Source of the DNA: Phallus indusiatus
Lineage: Eukaryota > Basidiomycota > Agaricomycetes > Phallales > Phallaceae
Assembly: GCA_027605045.1 (NCBI GenBank)
Contig: JAQFWX010000008.1
Coordinates: 1,860,001-1,924,000, forward strand
Direction: 5' to 3'
DNA: 64,000 nt
Positions 45,768 to 58,054 of the stretch are shown piece by piece. Below the pieces are notes generated by a model. It was not told the origin of the DNA. It saw nothing but the letters and a program-made list of their open reading frames with translations, and did no database searches. A program made the translations under genes and the position numbers. Position 1 is the first letter of the stretch; each line of letters begins with the position of its first letter.

Positions 45768-48334
45768 ATGGACTTCGCTTATGAACGACGCGCGGAGGAG
45801 CAACTGTTCTGGCTATTTGAGACTTTATTAAAGCGAGATCACTCGAGAATTGCGACGCATATTAATCAGTATCCGCCACTGTCTTATGTGGTTCTGAAGC
45901 GGCATTTAGTCGAGGATAGCACTTTGCCTCCTTCACTGGCAGGACTTGCGTACGTCCTTCTGCGAGGGGTCATACGTTCCGCGAATGAACTAGGAATGGC
46001 ATCGCTGGTGGCCTTGGAGAAGATGGGTCAACAGATCAGAGATCTCGAGTTTAGACAATATTCCGAACTCCTCTGGCTGACCTGTCTTTCTGTTCGACCC
46101 CGACAGCTGGTCCAAGAAGTGTTGCTTGTACTACATGAATGCCGTCAAAGTCCAGGAGAGTCGGCTTTGATGAAATATGCGCACAAAAACGCGTTGGCTA
46201 TCGTTTTTGATCACGCAGAAGAAGCTGCAGAAGAATGTCCAACGGATGATCAGGGCAGGCCGACACGACAGAAAACAGCCCCGGTGCGAGCGAAGCTTGT
46301 TCTACCCAAAAAGAAGGACAGCAGTGACACTGCAGAAGAACCCAAATCCCGTCCCGATGACATCATTTGTGCTCATATTCGTGTGGATGCGCTCTCTTCC
46401 ATTAGAATACACTCACACATTCGTCTGCAAGTTGCTTCACCTGCAGAACACTCGGTTATCCCACGCGCTATCATTGACGGCATAGTAACTTTGGCTGGAA
46501 AAGGCGAAATCACGCTGCAGGTTATGCATCCGCTCCCTCCCGAGTTCATGGTCATGGATTGGAATATCTACACGGCTGGGAGTATTGCTACAGCTCGAGC
46601 TATGTTAGACGCCGTTTTACGCCTTGTCGAAGAGAGGGAGGAATGCTGCAGTTTTTATAAAGCTATCACGGATAACCAAGGATTAGAACTCGCGGAAGAG
46701 GAGTCGAGGGAGGGCGTGAATATCGAAACGCTATCAGCGGAGTACGTAGTAAAAGACACTCTTAACCCAAGTCAGCGCCATTCCATCAACGTTGCCTTAA
46801 CTCAAAAAGATGGGATGACTTTGATTTGGGGACCTCCTGGTGAACCTGGAGAACGAGAATCCTCTTAAAACATTTTGCGAACTTACTTCTTTTTTAGGTA
46901 CTGGAAAAACTACAGTAATCGTGCAGATTTTGCAAATTTTCGTGCGCCAGGTACTAGAAGAAAATGACGAAGATGACTCCCCTAGGAGAATTTTGATGAC
47001 GGCATCGACCCATAATGGTACGACACGAGTAATTTTCCGCAAAGAATATACCGCCACTTACACTACAAATGAAATAGCTGTGGATAATGTTCTGGAGAGA
47101 TTCCTATCTGAGAATGATGTGTCGAAGCTATTACGTACTGAACAAATTCTTCGGGTTGCGACTGACATCTCGAGAGTTAGCAAAGCGCACCAGAAATATA
47201 CCGTAGATGCACGTGTAGGAGGGAATGTAAACGAGGATTCACGGCTACTACGGCAGGCAGAGAAAAGGTTAAAAGAAGCGCGACTCATCTTCACGACATG
47301 TGCAGGGGCGGGGCTCGGGATTATGCGAAAGCTTGATTTTCCTATTGTATTGATTGACGAGGCATCGCAGATCACCGAACCTACTGCCCTGATATCTTTA
47401 GTCAAAGGATGCCAACGAGCGGTACTAGTTGGAGACCAGTTCGTTGATCGTTTTCTCCCCGTACTAGTCGTGAAGTTTCACTTTCGCTGATATTGGTTTT
47501 CAGTGTTCAACTGCGCCCCACCGTCAAACCCATGGGTGCGATTTTGCAATATGACATTTCGCTGTTGGAGAGGTTATACTCAAGGCCTCAAAATTCTAAA
47601 GTTTTACGTGCAATGTTAGAAGTTAGTCCTCTCTGTTTCTAACGTTATTGTTTCGGCTCTTTCCGACATCGTATCCACAGATCCAGTATCGTTTTACCGA
47701 TGCTATAGGGAATTTCCCTTCTTCACAGTTTTACGAAGGTCGCTTACGTTCCGGTCTGGTAGACAAAGGTTCAGATCCGCGACTCACCTCATCGGCATTT
47801 CCATGGCCTATAAACCCTACGACGGGAAGCATAATTCCGACGATATTTGTTCCATGTGCTTCTGAAGAAGATCACGGTAGAGCTTCGAAAAGCAATATTG
47901 GACAGGTGAAATTAGTGAAGGAGATAATATCTGTCCTTAGAACCAAGCGATCGGGATTGTCTGATAATAGCACTACATCCGAGTCCATGGACATAGGATC
48001 AACATCCATTGCTGTCCTTACACCCTACTCTCGACAGGTAGCTCAGCTAAAGGCGGAAAACATACAAGACATCGTAGTAAGCACAATTGATGGGTTCCAA
48101 GGCCGAGAGAGCGACATTATCATCTTCTCCACTGTTCGGTGTAATGTGCAGGGAGACATTGGTTTTGTGGAGGATGCGAGGCGGCTGAATGTCGCGTGGA
48201 CAAGACCGAAGCTAGCGTTGATCATTGTAGGGGATCGCAGAACATTAGAGACGAACAGTCCACTCTGGAAACGGGCTATTCAGGCCTGTTCATTAGTGGA
48301 CATCCCATTGCCTCCCGAACAGGCGGACAGATAA
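45768..48334 (+). CDS. RdRP C-terminal region fused to a UPF1-like SF1 helicase
   Basis: Exons 45768-46839, 46898-47017, 47078-47438, 47504-47621 and 47681-48334, 774 residues from the ATG at 45768. About the first 150 residues (FETLLKRDHSRIATHINQYP, LPPSLAGLAYVLLRGVIRSA, QYSELLWLTCLSVRPRQLVQ) are the helical C-terminus of fungal RdRPs. After a Lys-rich linker comes an SF1 helicase: GPPGTGKTT near 355-363, LIDEASQ near 491, GDHVQLRP near 516, IQYRFTDAIGNFPSSQFYEG, DGFQGRESD near 694 and VAWTRPK near 729. No break separates the two parts, so they are one protein, likely with the upstream RdRP core. See findings for the frameshift. Confidence 0.88.
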
Positions 48335-48689
48335 GTTGGACGCTTTGGTCAAGAGGGGAGAGAATGTGGTCTTTGGGACTTGCGTCAGTCATGAAATAGT
48401 ATATCGCGAAAAGGACATTTGGGTGTCCTTATGTTCTGAATTTTGATTGTCATTTTTGTATATAAACAAGAGCCGCCGTCGTAACAGTCTCCTCATCACC
48501 AGGAAGTGGTAGAGTCTCCTCTCTCCACAGGCTGGCAGTTCCCCAGTCTCTTGTAATTTTGCCAAGGTAGTCGTGAGCAAGTAACGGTCACTACATGCTT
48601 TATTAAAGACTCTTATGTGCGCAATACTCAGGTAGGGGGCCGCCACTGGCAGAAGGAGGCTGAGGATGAAAGCTCTATAACGCACCTGG
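48335..48689. other. spacer downstream of the helicase
   Basis: About 355 bases, probably 3' untranslated region of the helicase plus upstream sequence of the dead small gene. Minus-strand ORFs here look like shadows. Confidence 0.35.
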
Positions 48690-49055
48690 CACTTCATTTG
48701 GTCTCTAATTCCTTGCTTTTTCGTCTTCAACTCCATTTGTACTTCATTACACCGCGCCAACCGCCAAAATATCGAGGGGAGAGAACCAATCACCTTCCAG
48801 CAATTCCTCTGGTTCCAATTTTTCCGGTAAAGGTAGGTACTCTGCGCGCGGCCTAGAGCTTTGCATCGCTCCGACAGTCTTTATTGCTTTCTTTTGATTG
48901 GCTCTCACCCATGCACGCATAACACATGGGTTCTTCATCATACAATAATTGCAGCAATCCAAGCGTCGCTGGTGCGTTTGCATTTGCCTCCTCCGGAACT
49001 TCCCAACAGAACGCGAGAATCACGAGAGGCCAGGGCCCCGACGCGTTACAAAATT
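48690..49055 (+). pseudogene. decayed copy of the small Ser/Asn-rich gene (inverted arm 1)
   Basis: Aligns with the intact gene at 49491-49812 but on the opposite strand, including about 100 bases upstream of the start. The start codon position reads ATA, not ATG. The first-exon block (GENQSPSSNSSGSNFSGK) is kept. The acceptor expected before the second exon reads TG, not AG. The second exon is partly kept (SSSYNNCSNPSVAG, SSGTSQQNARITRG). With no start and no acceptor it is very likely dead. Confidence 0.65.
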
Positions 49056-49490
49056 ACCATCGAGTTTCGAGGCTATGTTCTTCTAATTGCATGCATGCAT
49101 ATAGCTTTTCCGAGTATTTCACCGGTCATTTTTAATTCCTCATTCTTTTCGTCACGTCTGTTTTGGCTTGGTTATGATCGATCGTCTTTCATAGTCAGGC
49201 CAGAAGGATGGATGAACAACCAAAAAGAAATAGGACAATAATTAGGCGGTGAATACGTAAAACAGAAATATGCTATCGATACAGTTGGACCATAGAAGGA
49301 GAAATGAAGAAGAAGATTATGAACTCGAAAACGCGTCGCGATGCTGTTCGTTGTCGCAGTTACGCGAACTTTCGCGTTGGTAATTTTGACGTTGGGGGAT
49401 GAGCAAGGACAAATGACGGCTTGACGCGTGAAAAGACGCGCGTTAGTAGGAAAAAACCACAACGCGGTCTTTCTGTTGCTCACCTAGTAG
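49056..49490. other. spacer between the inverted gene copies
   Basis: About 435 bases separating the two arms. No gene seen. Confidence 0.35.
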
Positions 49491-49812
49491 TCATCTGTTA
49501 TGAGGCAATGGTGCCAGCGCATGCCGTTGTGGCGGACGTTGGTTACCAGAACCAGATCGGCCTCTCGTGCTTCCAGAATTCTGTTGGTCGGTTGCTCGGT
49601 AGAAAGATCCAATCGTACCAGCCGCGGTTGGATTGCTGGAATTATTGGATGATGATGAAGCACCTGTGTGTTATGTATGTGTGGGTAAGAGCTTTTTTCG
49701 AAAGAAGCAGAGATGCTGTCGTAGGAGCAAAGGTATAGAGAGAGGTACCTTTGCCGGAAGAATTCGACCCAGAGGTAGTGTTTGAAGGCGATTGGTTCTC
49801 TCGGCTCGACAT
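49491..49812 (-). CDS. small Ser/Asn-rich protein, 78 residues (inverted arm 2)
   Basis: Two exons, 49749-49812 and 49491-49663, split by an 85-base intron with donor GTACCT and acceptor ACACAG. The product starts MSSRENQSPSNTTSGSNSSG, continues GASSSSNNSSNPTAAG, then GSFYRATDQQNSGSTRGRSG, and ends PPQRHALAPLPHNR. It looks disordered, without signal peptide or known domain. Three related copies occur in the window (here, 48690-49055, 18355-18560). Only this one keeps ATG, splice sites and frame. The basic tail may bind nucleic acid, which is a guess. Confidence 0.6.
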
Positions 49813-50511
49813 TTTGGCTGTTGGTTGGGATTGGTGCAATGGGGTATAAATGGAGTCGAAGGCGGATTTTCAAGGAAGTCAGAGACCAGCGTTTTGACAC
49901 TTGGAATAGGTCTAAACGTTATAACAGACGAGGAGTACGGTGGAGATAGCAAAAGTTCCTCAATCCAAGATGCCAAAACCGCAATTTATACTCTCAGAGC
50001 CATGGGCAGTCCCATACGAGGTCCCAAAAAAACCACCTTTTCGAAGCCCTACATAAAAGAACGGTCCATTGTGTCCACAACATGTCCCCAAAAGGTTTTT
50101 TCAACCTCCAACACAGACCCAAAACGCAGAGATTTCATAAAGGTCAGTCTTCACAATCGTCCATTCCTCAAATACTTTTCTCGTCATGCAAAATTCCGAA
50201 ACGGCCCTTCTTATAGGCAGCAATGGAGTCGATAGTCATGGTGGCAAAAAGGAGCGTGCGAGGACAATGGAAACGAAGGAAAAAGGAAAAAAGAAACAGA
50301 GCGGAACTAAAACTGAGTTTGTCACCGTCATGTCACTGCAATGTCCATGGTCCATGTCGTGAAATGAAAGTCTACCCAGAATCGCCCGTCATACTAATGG
50401 TATTCCTTTCTATATTATTTCTATCACAATACATCACTCCTGTTTCTTGTATCAGTTTCTCATCACTCAATCCTGAGGAAGAAAAAACCATTATATCTCT
50501 TCCTCCCACTA
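49813..50511. other. intergenic, no gene seen
   Basis: About 700 bases upstream of the small gene and downstream of ADH2. The plus-strand ORF at 49792-50235 starts antisense to the small gene and is not supported. Confidence 0.35.
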
Positions 50512-51878
50512 CTACTGAGCGATGCGAATAACCAGCTTTCCAGATAAACTAGTAGAGGCATAATCTTCCAATAACTTGTCTGACTCATGTAACCCATATA
50601 CGTGCGTTTTTATTTCTATGTCTGGCAAACGAAATGAGAGAGTTTGACGAAACAAACATGGATTAGCGCCAGGAACGCACCTTTTTCCGCGACAAGATCA
50701 ACCATCTCTTTCACGCTTGCGGTATCGCTCATGAACGATCCTTTCACGGTGATGTCTCGAAAAATAATGTGATTTGTGTGCACGGGCTGGATAAAAAAAA
50801 TGAATGATGAGTGATGTTTTATGGTCGAGCACAGGTGCGATTAAAGCACAAATACGCACAATAGGATCGTCTGTAATTCCGACCGCGACAAATACACCGT
50901 GTCTTCTTGTAATGTCCAAACCGTATGTGAACGCCTCATTGACATGTGTGGCTACCAAACATACATCTACGCCGCCTCCACCAATAGCGTCCAACGCGGC
51001 TTTAACACCATGTCTCGAATCCAAAACCACGTCCGGGGCATATTTGAGGGTTTTAATCATCTCCAATGGCGCATCTCTTGCATCAATGGCTACGACACGC
51101 ATTCCCATCGCTTTGGCAAACTGAACGCCCAAATGACCCAGTGCGCCAATCCCGACGAAGGCAACCGTCTGTCCCGGTTGAGCACCAGACACTTTGATGG
51201 CGCGGTATATTGTCATTCCGGCGCACATGAGAGGTGCGGCCCTTTCGAATGGGAGAGTATTGGGCAACGGGACGACGAAGCGTTCGTCGGCAAGCATGTA
51301 TTCGGCAGCTGCGCCGTCCGAATAAACACCCATGAACTTCTTCTTATCACAGTACACTCTCGCGCCTGGAATAATTCCCTTCTCGCTGAGTTGACAATCG
51401 TAGCATTCGCCGCATGGATCACGAAAAGCGATTACGCCAACTCTGTCTCCCACCTGTACGTATGTGTGTATGCATATGTTATGGCATCAAAGATTGGCAC
51501 CCGCCCTTTGCCGAAGTTATGAGAAGCAACAAAACCTACCTTGAAGTTTCGCACAGCGTCGCCAATTTCGCACACGTACCCTGCTCCTTCATGAGAAGCG
51601 ACGAATGGCATCATGCTAGCAATGTACGCATTTGATTGTTTTTCTTTCCCCGGGCAGCGTATCATGTCGTCGCTATGACAGAAAGCTGCCACGGCTACTT
51701 TGACAAGAATCTGGTTTGGAGCCTGGATGCGCGGCGTTGGATGGTCATGAACCAATTTGTACGGAGCGTAATGGGCGGTCAATAAAAGGGCAGACATAGT
51801 GGAAGGAATTGTATTCGTCTTCTGAGTTACAGGATGAACCTCTGGTTCCCTCGCAGTGGCTGACGTGATTTCAGACAT
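50512..51878 (-). CDS. zinc-dependent alcohol dehydrogenase (ADH2)
   Basis: Four exons: 51540-51878, 50860-51453, 50681-50786 and 50512-50615, 380 residues, or 353 if translation begins at the ATG at 51797 (MSALLLTAHYAPYKLV). FCHSDDM and HEGAGYVCEIG hold catalytic-zinc ligands, DPCGECYDC with a distant Cys holds the structural zinc, and VGIGALGHLGVQ binds NAD. It ends with PVHTNHIIFRDITVKGSFMS and an EKEIKTHVYG segment. All four splice sites are normal. Compared with the paralogue at 20913-22458 it has fewer introns and a longer structural-zinc loop. The role is alcohol/aldehyde interconversion; substrate unknown. Confidence 0.9.
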
Positions 51879-52964
51879 GGTGAAGGTGAAATTGTCAGTG
51901 GGAAGACGGTTTTTTGGTCGAACCATTTATGTGTTTTTTTTTTGCCGACTACTAGTAGGTGCTCAGACGCCGAGCTATCAGGAAATCATTTGAAAATATA
52001 TGAAAATCAGAAATGGGGTGTGAAGCTTTAGTAATCGAGGTTGGTTCTACTAGTACTCATTTATCACAAGCTTGAACCTCTTTAAAGGGAAACTTCGTTC
52101 GGAGCGTTTATGGAGTTTTAAGAGATTTTCACGAAATCGAAGTGCTTCTAAAAAAAATACCCAAAGCATTGGCTGCATGAGAAATAATCAATCTTTAATT
52201 GACGTTGTTGCGGGCGCCCGTGCTGTAATCATAATTCTGGTTTCTGGCCAGTCTAATATGCCAGGTGTGAGAACACGATTGACGGCATAGCGCAGTTACC
52301 ATAAATAGGTTAAGTTTAAGCATGTGAAAAAAATCGGGTTCCAAATTCAAATAACGTATTACTTTAAATTATGTTACTCCGATTTACGACTCCGGGATCG
52401 TCAAATGCAGTTGCCACGAACGATGACCGAACGTCATATAGGATATGCAGAACTTCTCTCAGTGATAATAATAATACGACGTATTACGAGCCCTTAATTT
52501 AGCCAGAGAAAGGCGATCGGCGATGGTTAGATTCGTATCACATTGGTATAAGGAATATTATTGAACGGTACTGAGAAAGGCATTCTGAAAGCTGCTTCAA
52601 GCTTCAAACTATGTAAGAGACTAAAATATTATTTGCACGGACTGGATATTATGAGGCTCACCAGCTGTGTTTGTGACATCAATACCCTTGCAATAGCCAC
52701 TGCTCAGTCTGTGTCTGTAAATCATTTGCCGACTCCAGGACCGAGTGATATCTTGAATGCTCCAGCTCTCGAGCTCTGGCATTTCCCGTGATTCTAATAA
52801 TAGACGGTGGCGTTTGCCCCGCCACGTTTACATCATGTGACGCAAAGGGCCTCGGACCTTTCCTAATTCGTCCACACTGCACCACATCATCGACATCATC
52901 GTCCTCGCTAGCTTTATCACCAGCATCATTTTCCTTTTTCTCTCTCTTTCTCTTTATTTGAGTT
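51879..52964. other. divergent intergenic region, ADH2 and CSC1-like gene
   Basis: About 1.1 kb. The last 60 bases are pyrimidine-rich, as in strong fungal leaders. No gene seen. Confidence 0.4.
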
Positions 52965-55900
52965 ATGGCTACGATTCAAGACAGAACATTTAGCCATACC
53001 TATTCCGGCTTGAAGAACCAGTTTGCAGTGGCCGGTGTTTTAGCTGCAGCCTGTTTGACGGGCTACGAACTCATGCGAAGGCGGCGGAGAGGTCGTGGCC
53101 GATCATCCAAGTATCAGCAAGAGCTAGGAAGTGTCGAGACCTGGGAATTCGGATAGTACGTTTCCTACCTTTTCTCGATTTCTGAGAATGCGAGACTGAA
53201 GAGTCACCCTATCTAGTCTATTCCAAGGCCGGTGTTGGGCACGGTAAAGAAACCTGTTGAGCAAGTTTGGCTGTACGTCTGTACTCACTATATCATACAG
53301 ACTTCCTTCTCCAGCACTGCCTAAACGTCCTCTACAATGGGTTATTCAAGCCATATCTTACCCAGAATCAGATTTACCTAACCTTATTGGCGTGGACGCT
53401 TCGACCTACATCCGCTTTTTACAACGTTGCAGTAAGTCGCTTGCTCCTCTTTTTTCATAAACATTTTGATAGCATTCATTGCACAGGACTTTTCGTATTA
53501 TTACACACGTTAACCACATTTCCCATCATCTTCTCAGTTCACCTCGTCTTCTCTCCATCCAACATACCCATCAGCTCCATGGACAAAGCTTCTATATCCT
53601 CCTTGGTTCCATCAGAACAACATCTTCTATATATTCACGTCATTATCGCCTACTGGATTTCTATCACCTGGCTTCTCAACCTTCTTTGGATAACTCGTGA
53701 CACCCTCCGTTTTCGCGAACAAGCCACTCAGGCCCTACGCGAGAAATACTCCACACATACACAACTGACAACGTCCGTATTACCACCTATCGAAGAAGAC
53801 GACAACGAATCATTCGCCAATCGCGGAGTGCGTCTCCGCACCGTAATGGTGACCAACATACCCGTCCCATTACGCAGCGAAACGGATCTCAAAGAGTATT
53901 TTGAGTACTACCTCTCCCAACATCTAGCCAATCCCCCAATTGCTTTCGGTTTTTTCACAAGGGTCGCATCGGCCTTACTACAACGTATCACGACTTCATC
54001 TACCATAAAGCGTTTTAGGGCTACCCCTGATGACGCTGCTCCGCACCAACATGAACCAAAGGCTGATGACGATCATCAAAGCTCTTCTCTCCCAGTCGTA
54101 GAACGCGTGGTTATCGCTCGGAAAATGACAGAACTGGCATCGTTACTCTCGAGGCGCGATACGGTCCTCAAGGATCTCGAGTACGCGCATATACAACTCG
54201 CCCGAAACGTTCTTCAGGCAGTTAAAAACGGCATGGATACGGATAATAACCCAGAACAAGAGATGACTCAAGAAGAAAAGGAACTCTACTCCAGACTTTC
54301 TCCATTTGTAAAGCAATTTCGTGTTCCGTCGTCATCCCCACAGCCTGTCAATTCCGTTTTGACCGGCTTTAGACACGTGAAACAGTTTTTACTCAAACTT
54401 CCCGGGTTTCGGAAGGCTAAAGAGGTGGAAGATTTTGAGACAGATGATCTCACTTCCGAGGCACTAGGAAAGAGCTGTTCGAATCAGACTCATGGTACAA
54501 TATGGGAAGCCTTACATAGTCTTCCTCCATCATATCTGGACCCGTATCAACCTCTCATCCGTCTTAACAAGCTCTTCCTCGGCAAAGCTGTCCCAGAAAT
54601 AGATTACTACACAACGCGGCTAGGATATCTAACTACTCTCATCCACGACGACAAATCTCGCCCAATAGAAGACTATCAGCCTACTTCTACTGCATTCGTC
54701 ACTTTCTCCAAAATCGAAGATGCGAAACGAGCTACTAAATTCTTGCAAGCTCATCCACGTAATCCGTTGGCTTGTTTAGTCGTGCCGGCTCCTGATGTAC
54801 GGGATCTTGATTGGGCTAGGATTATGAAGAGTTCGTTCACGGGTGAAGTATGTTTTTTGCTTCACATCCTTTATATTCCCAATAAACGCCTCTTTCTTCT
54901 TTAGTTCATCAAGGATTGGGTGATTGACGCGGGAGTTTGGTGAGTCTTTGCGTACAATGTCGCCTTATCTCATCATTCTGAAAGTACGGATTCCTAGGGG
55001 ATTCACACTCTCTTGGATAATACCTGTATACCCCATCTCACTCTTTGAATCAATTTCCTACTCACATCTCAATTTTTAGATTTCGCTGCTCATTGGTCTG
55101 GTGAATATTCAAAACCTAAGCATAGTCATACCCGGTCTAGTTCGTGCTAATTGCCCTACCTTCATTGAACATCGTATAACTGAACCCATTAACTAGCAAA
55201 AATACTTCGACAAACATCCAGACGACAAAGAAGCGATATCTTCTTTACTCCCTACAATAATCTTCTCCCTTCTCACTATCTTAATACCCGTTCTGCTATT
55301 TTTGATAGGCAAAAAGGGCCACACGATTGTCACGTTCAGCAAACTCCACGATACCATTATGATTCGATATTGGAAATTTCTCGTGTGCAATTTATTGATA
55401 TTTTTCTGCGTCGGAGTCGGTGCTCTTGAATCTTTTTTGCAATTCTTCAAACATAGTGTGGATTTTATTCCTGTTATTGCTAGTAGCTTTCCCATTGCTG
55501 GTCCTTTTTATGTCGGGTAAGTCATTATATCTTCATATATAGATTTTTTCTTCTCACTAATTGTTCCCAGATGGTGTATGTATTGACTTTGTATTTGTCT
55601 CGTGGAGAACTTGACTCATTATTCTTGAAGTAATCCTTCAAACAGCCGTTCACGGATTCCTTGAACTCGGCCTTTGTAAGTCTATACCTTGCCCTTTTAT
55701 TCACAATATACTAACAACCCTACCCCTAAGTCGGTGTACGTACAAGGAAACGAAAATCATATTCCATACTACACTCACCCCATTATCGCAGCTCCCCCTC
55801 ATCGTTTACCCATCTACCAAAGTGTCAAATACACTTCGAAGAAGAGCTGAAGGTATTCATCCCCGTACTTTCAACTACTATTGCAAGTCGCTCCTCCCAA

Positions 55901-57893
55901 CCCCTAAGTTTCTGCAACACTCACTTTGATGACAGACTGGCTCCCCAATCATTTATTAGTAGTCACTATTGTCCTACTTTTCTCTTTACTCAACCCACTC
56001 GTGATACCCTTTGCATTGGTGTATTTTTGTGTCGAATCAGGTGCGTGTGTATATATTACCCCGGCTTCTTTGCCTTTGACTTAGCGGGGTTGCATCAGTT
56101 ATTGTAAAACATCAGGTATGTATATAACTCATTACCCACTTGTTCCATTTACCTATTTATCCCTTCAGCTCTTACACGTTTATTCACGATCTTACGAAAA
56201 TAATGGTAAAATACTATTGATCCGGATGATACGATTCTCACTGGATGGTTTGATCCTTGTCCATGTATGTCGAAACAAATATCTCCCGGTATATCTTTCT
56301 GATTCAACATGTATTAAGGTTGTTTTTCTCGCATTTTTGGTCGTATTGAAGGAAACTCCTGAAGCAGCCTTGATTGGTATTCTGTTGGTGCTCACCGTAT
56401 TCACGAAACTTGTGTACGCACGTCAATCAACGCGAATTCTCGTACAATAACTAATGTAAGACAATTTTCCCAGTGTCACGCGACTTTGTCGTATCAAATT
56501 TGCGGAGGGAGATAAAGCCGAAGAAGCCATCTTTAATGACGACAACAGGCGTAACGCTAATCTTTCGGGAACTACCCCACTAGTTCGGAATTCTTCTAAA
56601 GAGAATGACGAGCACAATAAGACTTTTGAACCATCCCGAAAAGGGAATCTGACGCTGCCGGGTCAATTCATGACATGGAAGGAGTTTCCGAGAGGTGTTC
56701 AACTCAATTATGCGTCCTACCCTCCCCGTCGGCAATTCAATATTCACAGGCCCGTTAACCCGTTTCAACCTCAGCCTGAAAAGAACGCGTTGTCCAATAA
56801 TGACGGTAAACAACCTCTAGCCGAAGAACCTCAAGCTGATCCCACATCATCACTGCTACCACCACCTGTAACCGTGCAGAACGACCGACAGCGGTCTACT
56901 AGCCGTTCTCTAATTGTGACACCTCACCCCGTTTTTCCTCACTGGGATGATTCCCCCGATCTAGATCAACCATATGACAATCCCTTTTATCGTACGCCGG
57001 TGGACAATGTTTTATGGCTGCCGCGCAATCCGTTTGGCATCTTAGATCTTGACGATACGATCGATTTACATGTCTCTCTCAGAAGTTCCGATAGTCTTGG
57101 CGAAAAATTAGATCGGTGGTTAGAAGAAGAAGAAACAGAAGAGACAAAAGGAGAAGGTGGTGGTGGTGGTAGAAACCGTGGCCGGCTCACAGATTCTCCG
57201 CCAATGTCGCCGATTACACCGAGTGACACCAGTGGCGGCGAAGACAATCCCAAGAGACCTCCACTTCGCATTGATTCCTCTCGAACACGAAGCAGTAGCA
57301 GCAAGTTCCGACCGCAACGAGAATATACGGGAATGGAGAATATTTCAATGTCCTCAGTACTAGCTGCGCGTGTCAACGCGCTCAACGAAAAGGAGAACAA
57401 TATTCCCCATAGTTACAAATTAATGGCGGTGGTAAAAGGTAATAATAGCAAGCAGAGGTTAATCAATAGCCGGGATTTGCATAACGTTTTGTCGCTGGAG
57501 AATGCCGTTGCTTCTGGTTCCAGTCATTCACAGCACCCAAGACTGCGCTCTTGGACTCACGATCCAGTACATGAACCGGACTTGCATGCCGAAAATGCAC
57601 CATTGAGGGGATCATTTCATTTGGCATCACCGTTATCGACAGCCTTAGCTGGGGACGTATCAGCGGATCAAAATGCAGGAAACTCGGTATCGTTAGGTGA
57701 AGCCGTGCTGAGCGAAGTTGTAGCAGAGGAGCAACAGTACGCTGCACAAAGAGTCCAGCGCGAGGTTAAGGAGAAACGAATGTGGGAAAGGCTGTATAAA
57801 CGACCGTTGTGGTGGAAATGGTTCTTCTGGCATAGCAGCAGCAACGAGTATGATCATGATCCAAATCGAGAGACGACGTCGGCATCAGTTTGA
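52965..57893 (+). CDS. CSC1/OSCA-like calcium-permeable stress-gated channel
   Basis: Seventeen exons, 1343 residues. Exons: 52965-53155, 53217-53243, 53301-53431, 53487-54847, 54905-54939, 54998-55025, 55080-55139, 55197-55516, 55571-55575, 55631-55675, 55731-55735, 55792-55882, 55936-56040, 56099-56115, 56169-56264, 56319-56413 and 56474-57893. An N-terminal membrane helix (FAVAGVLAAACLTGYEL) and two more form the RSN1_TM part. A large cytosolic PHM7-type loop follows (RTVMVTNIPVPLRSETDLKE). The 7-helix pore region comes next: WGFTLSWIIPISLLIGLVNI, FYVGWLILQTAVHGFLELGL, WLPNHLLVVTIVLLFSLLNP. A 470-residue disordered tail ends the protein. Exons 9 and 11 have five bases each, and the intron at 55883 begins with GC. 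Confidence 0.92.
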
Positions 57894-58054
57894 TAGGCTG
57901 TATTTGATATACATACACGAATATTGTCTAGTAATTGCAATTTTAAATGTATAACGTCCGAGCCTATATTAAACACTCGAGGCAAGTTCAAAATTTTCTA
58001 GAACATGAGACGAAACACTAGCCATCCGGTGAGGAGAGTGCAGTCGCGATCCTT

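Noticed and set aside
49792..50235. 147-codon plus-strand ORF
   Set aside because: It begins antisense to the small Ser/Asn-rich gene and shows no domain; treated as a shadow.
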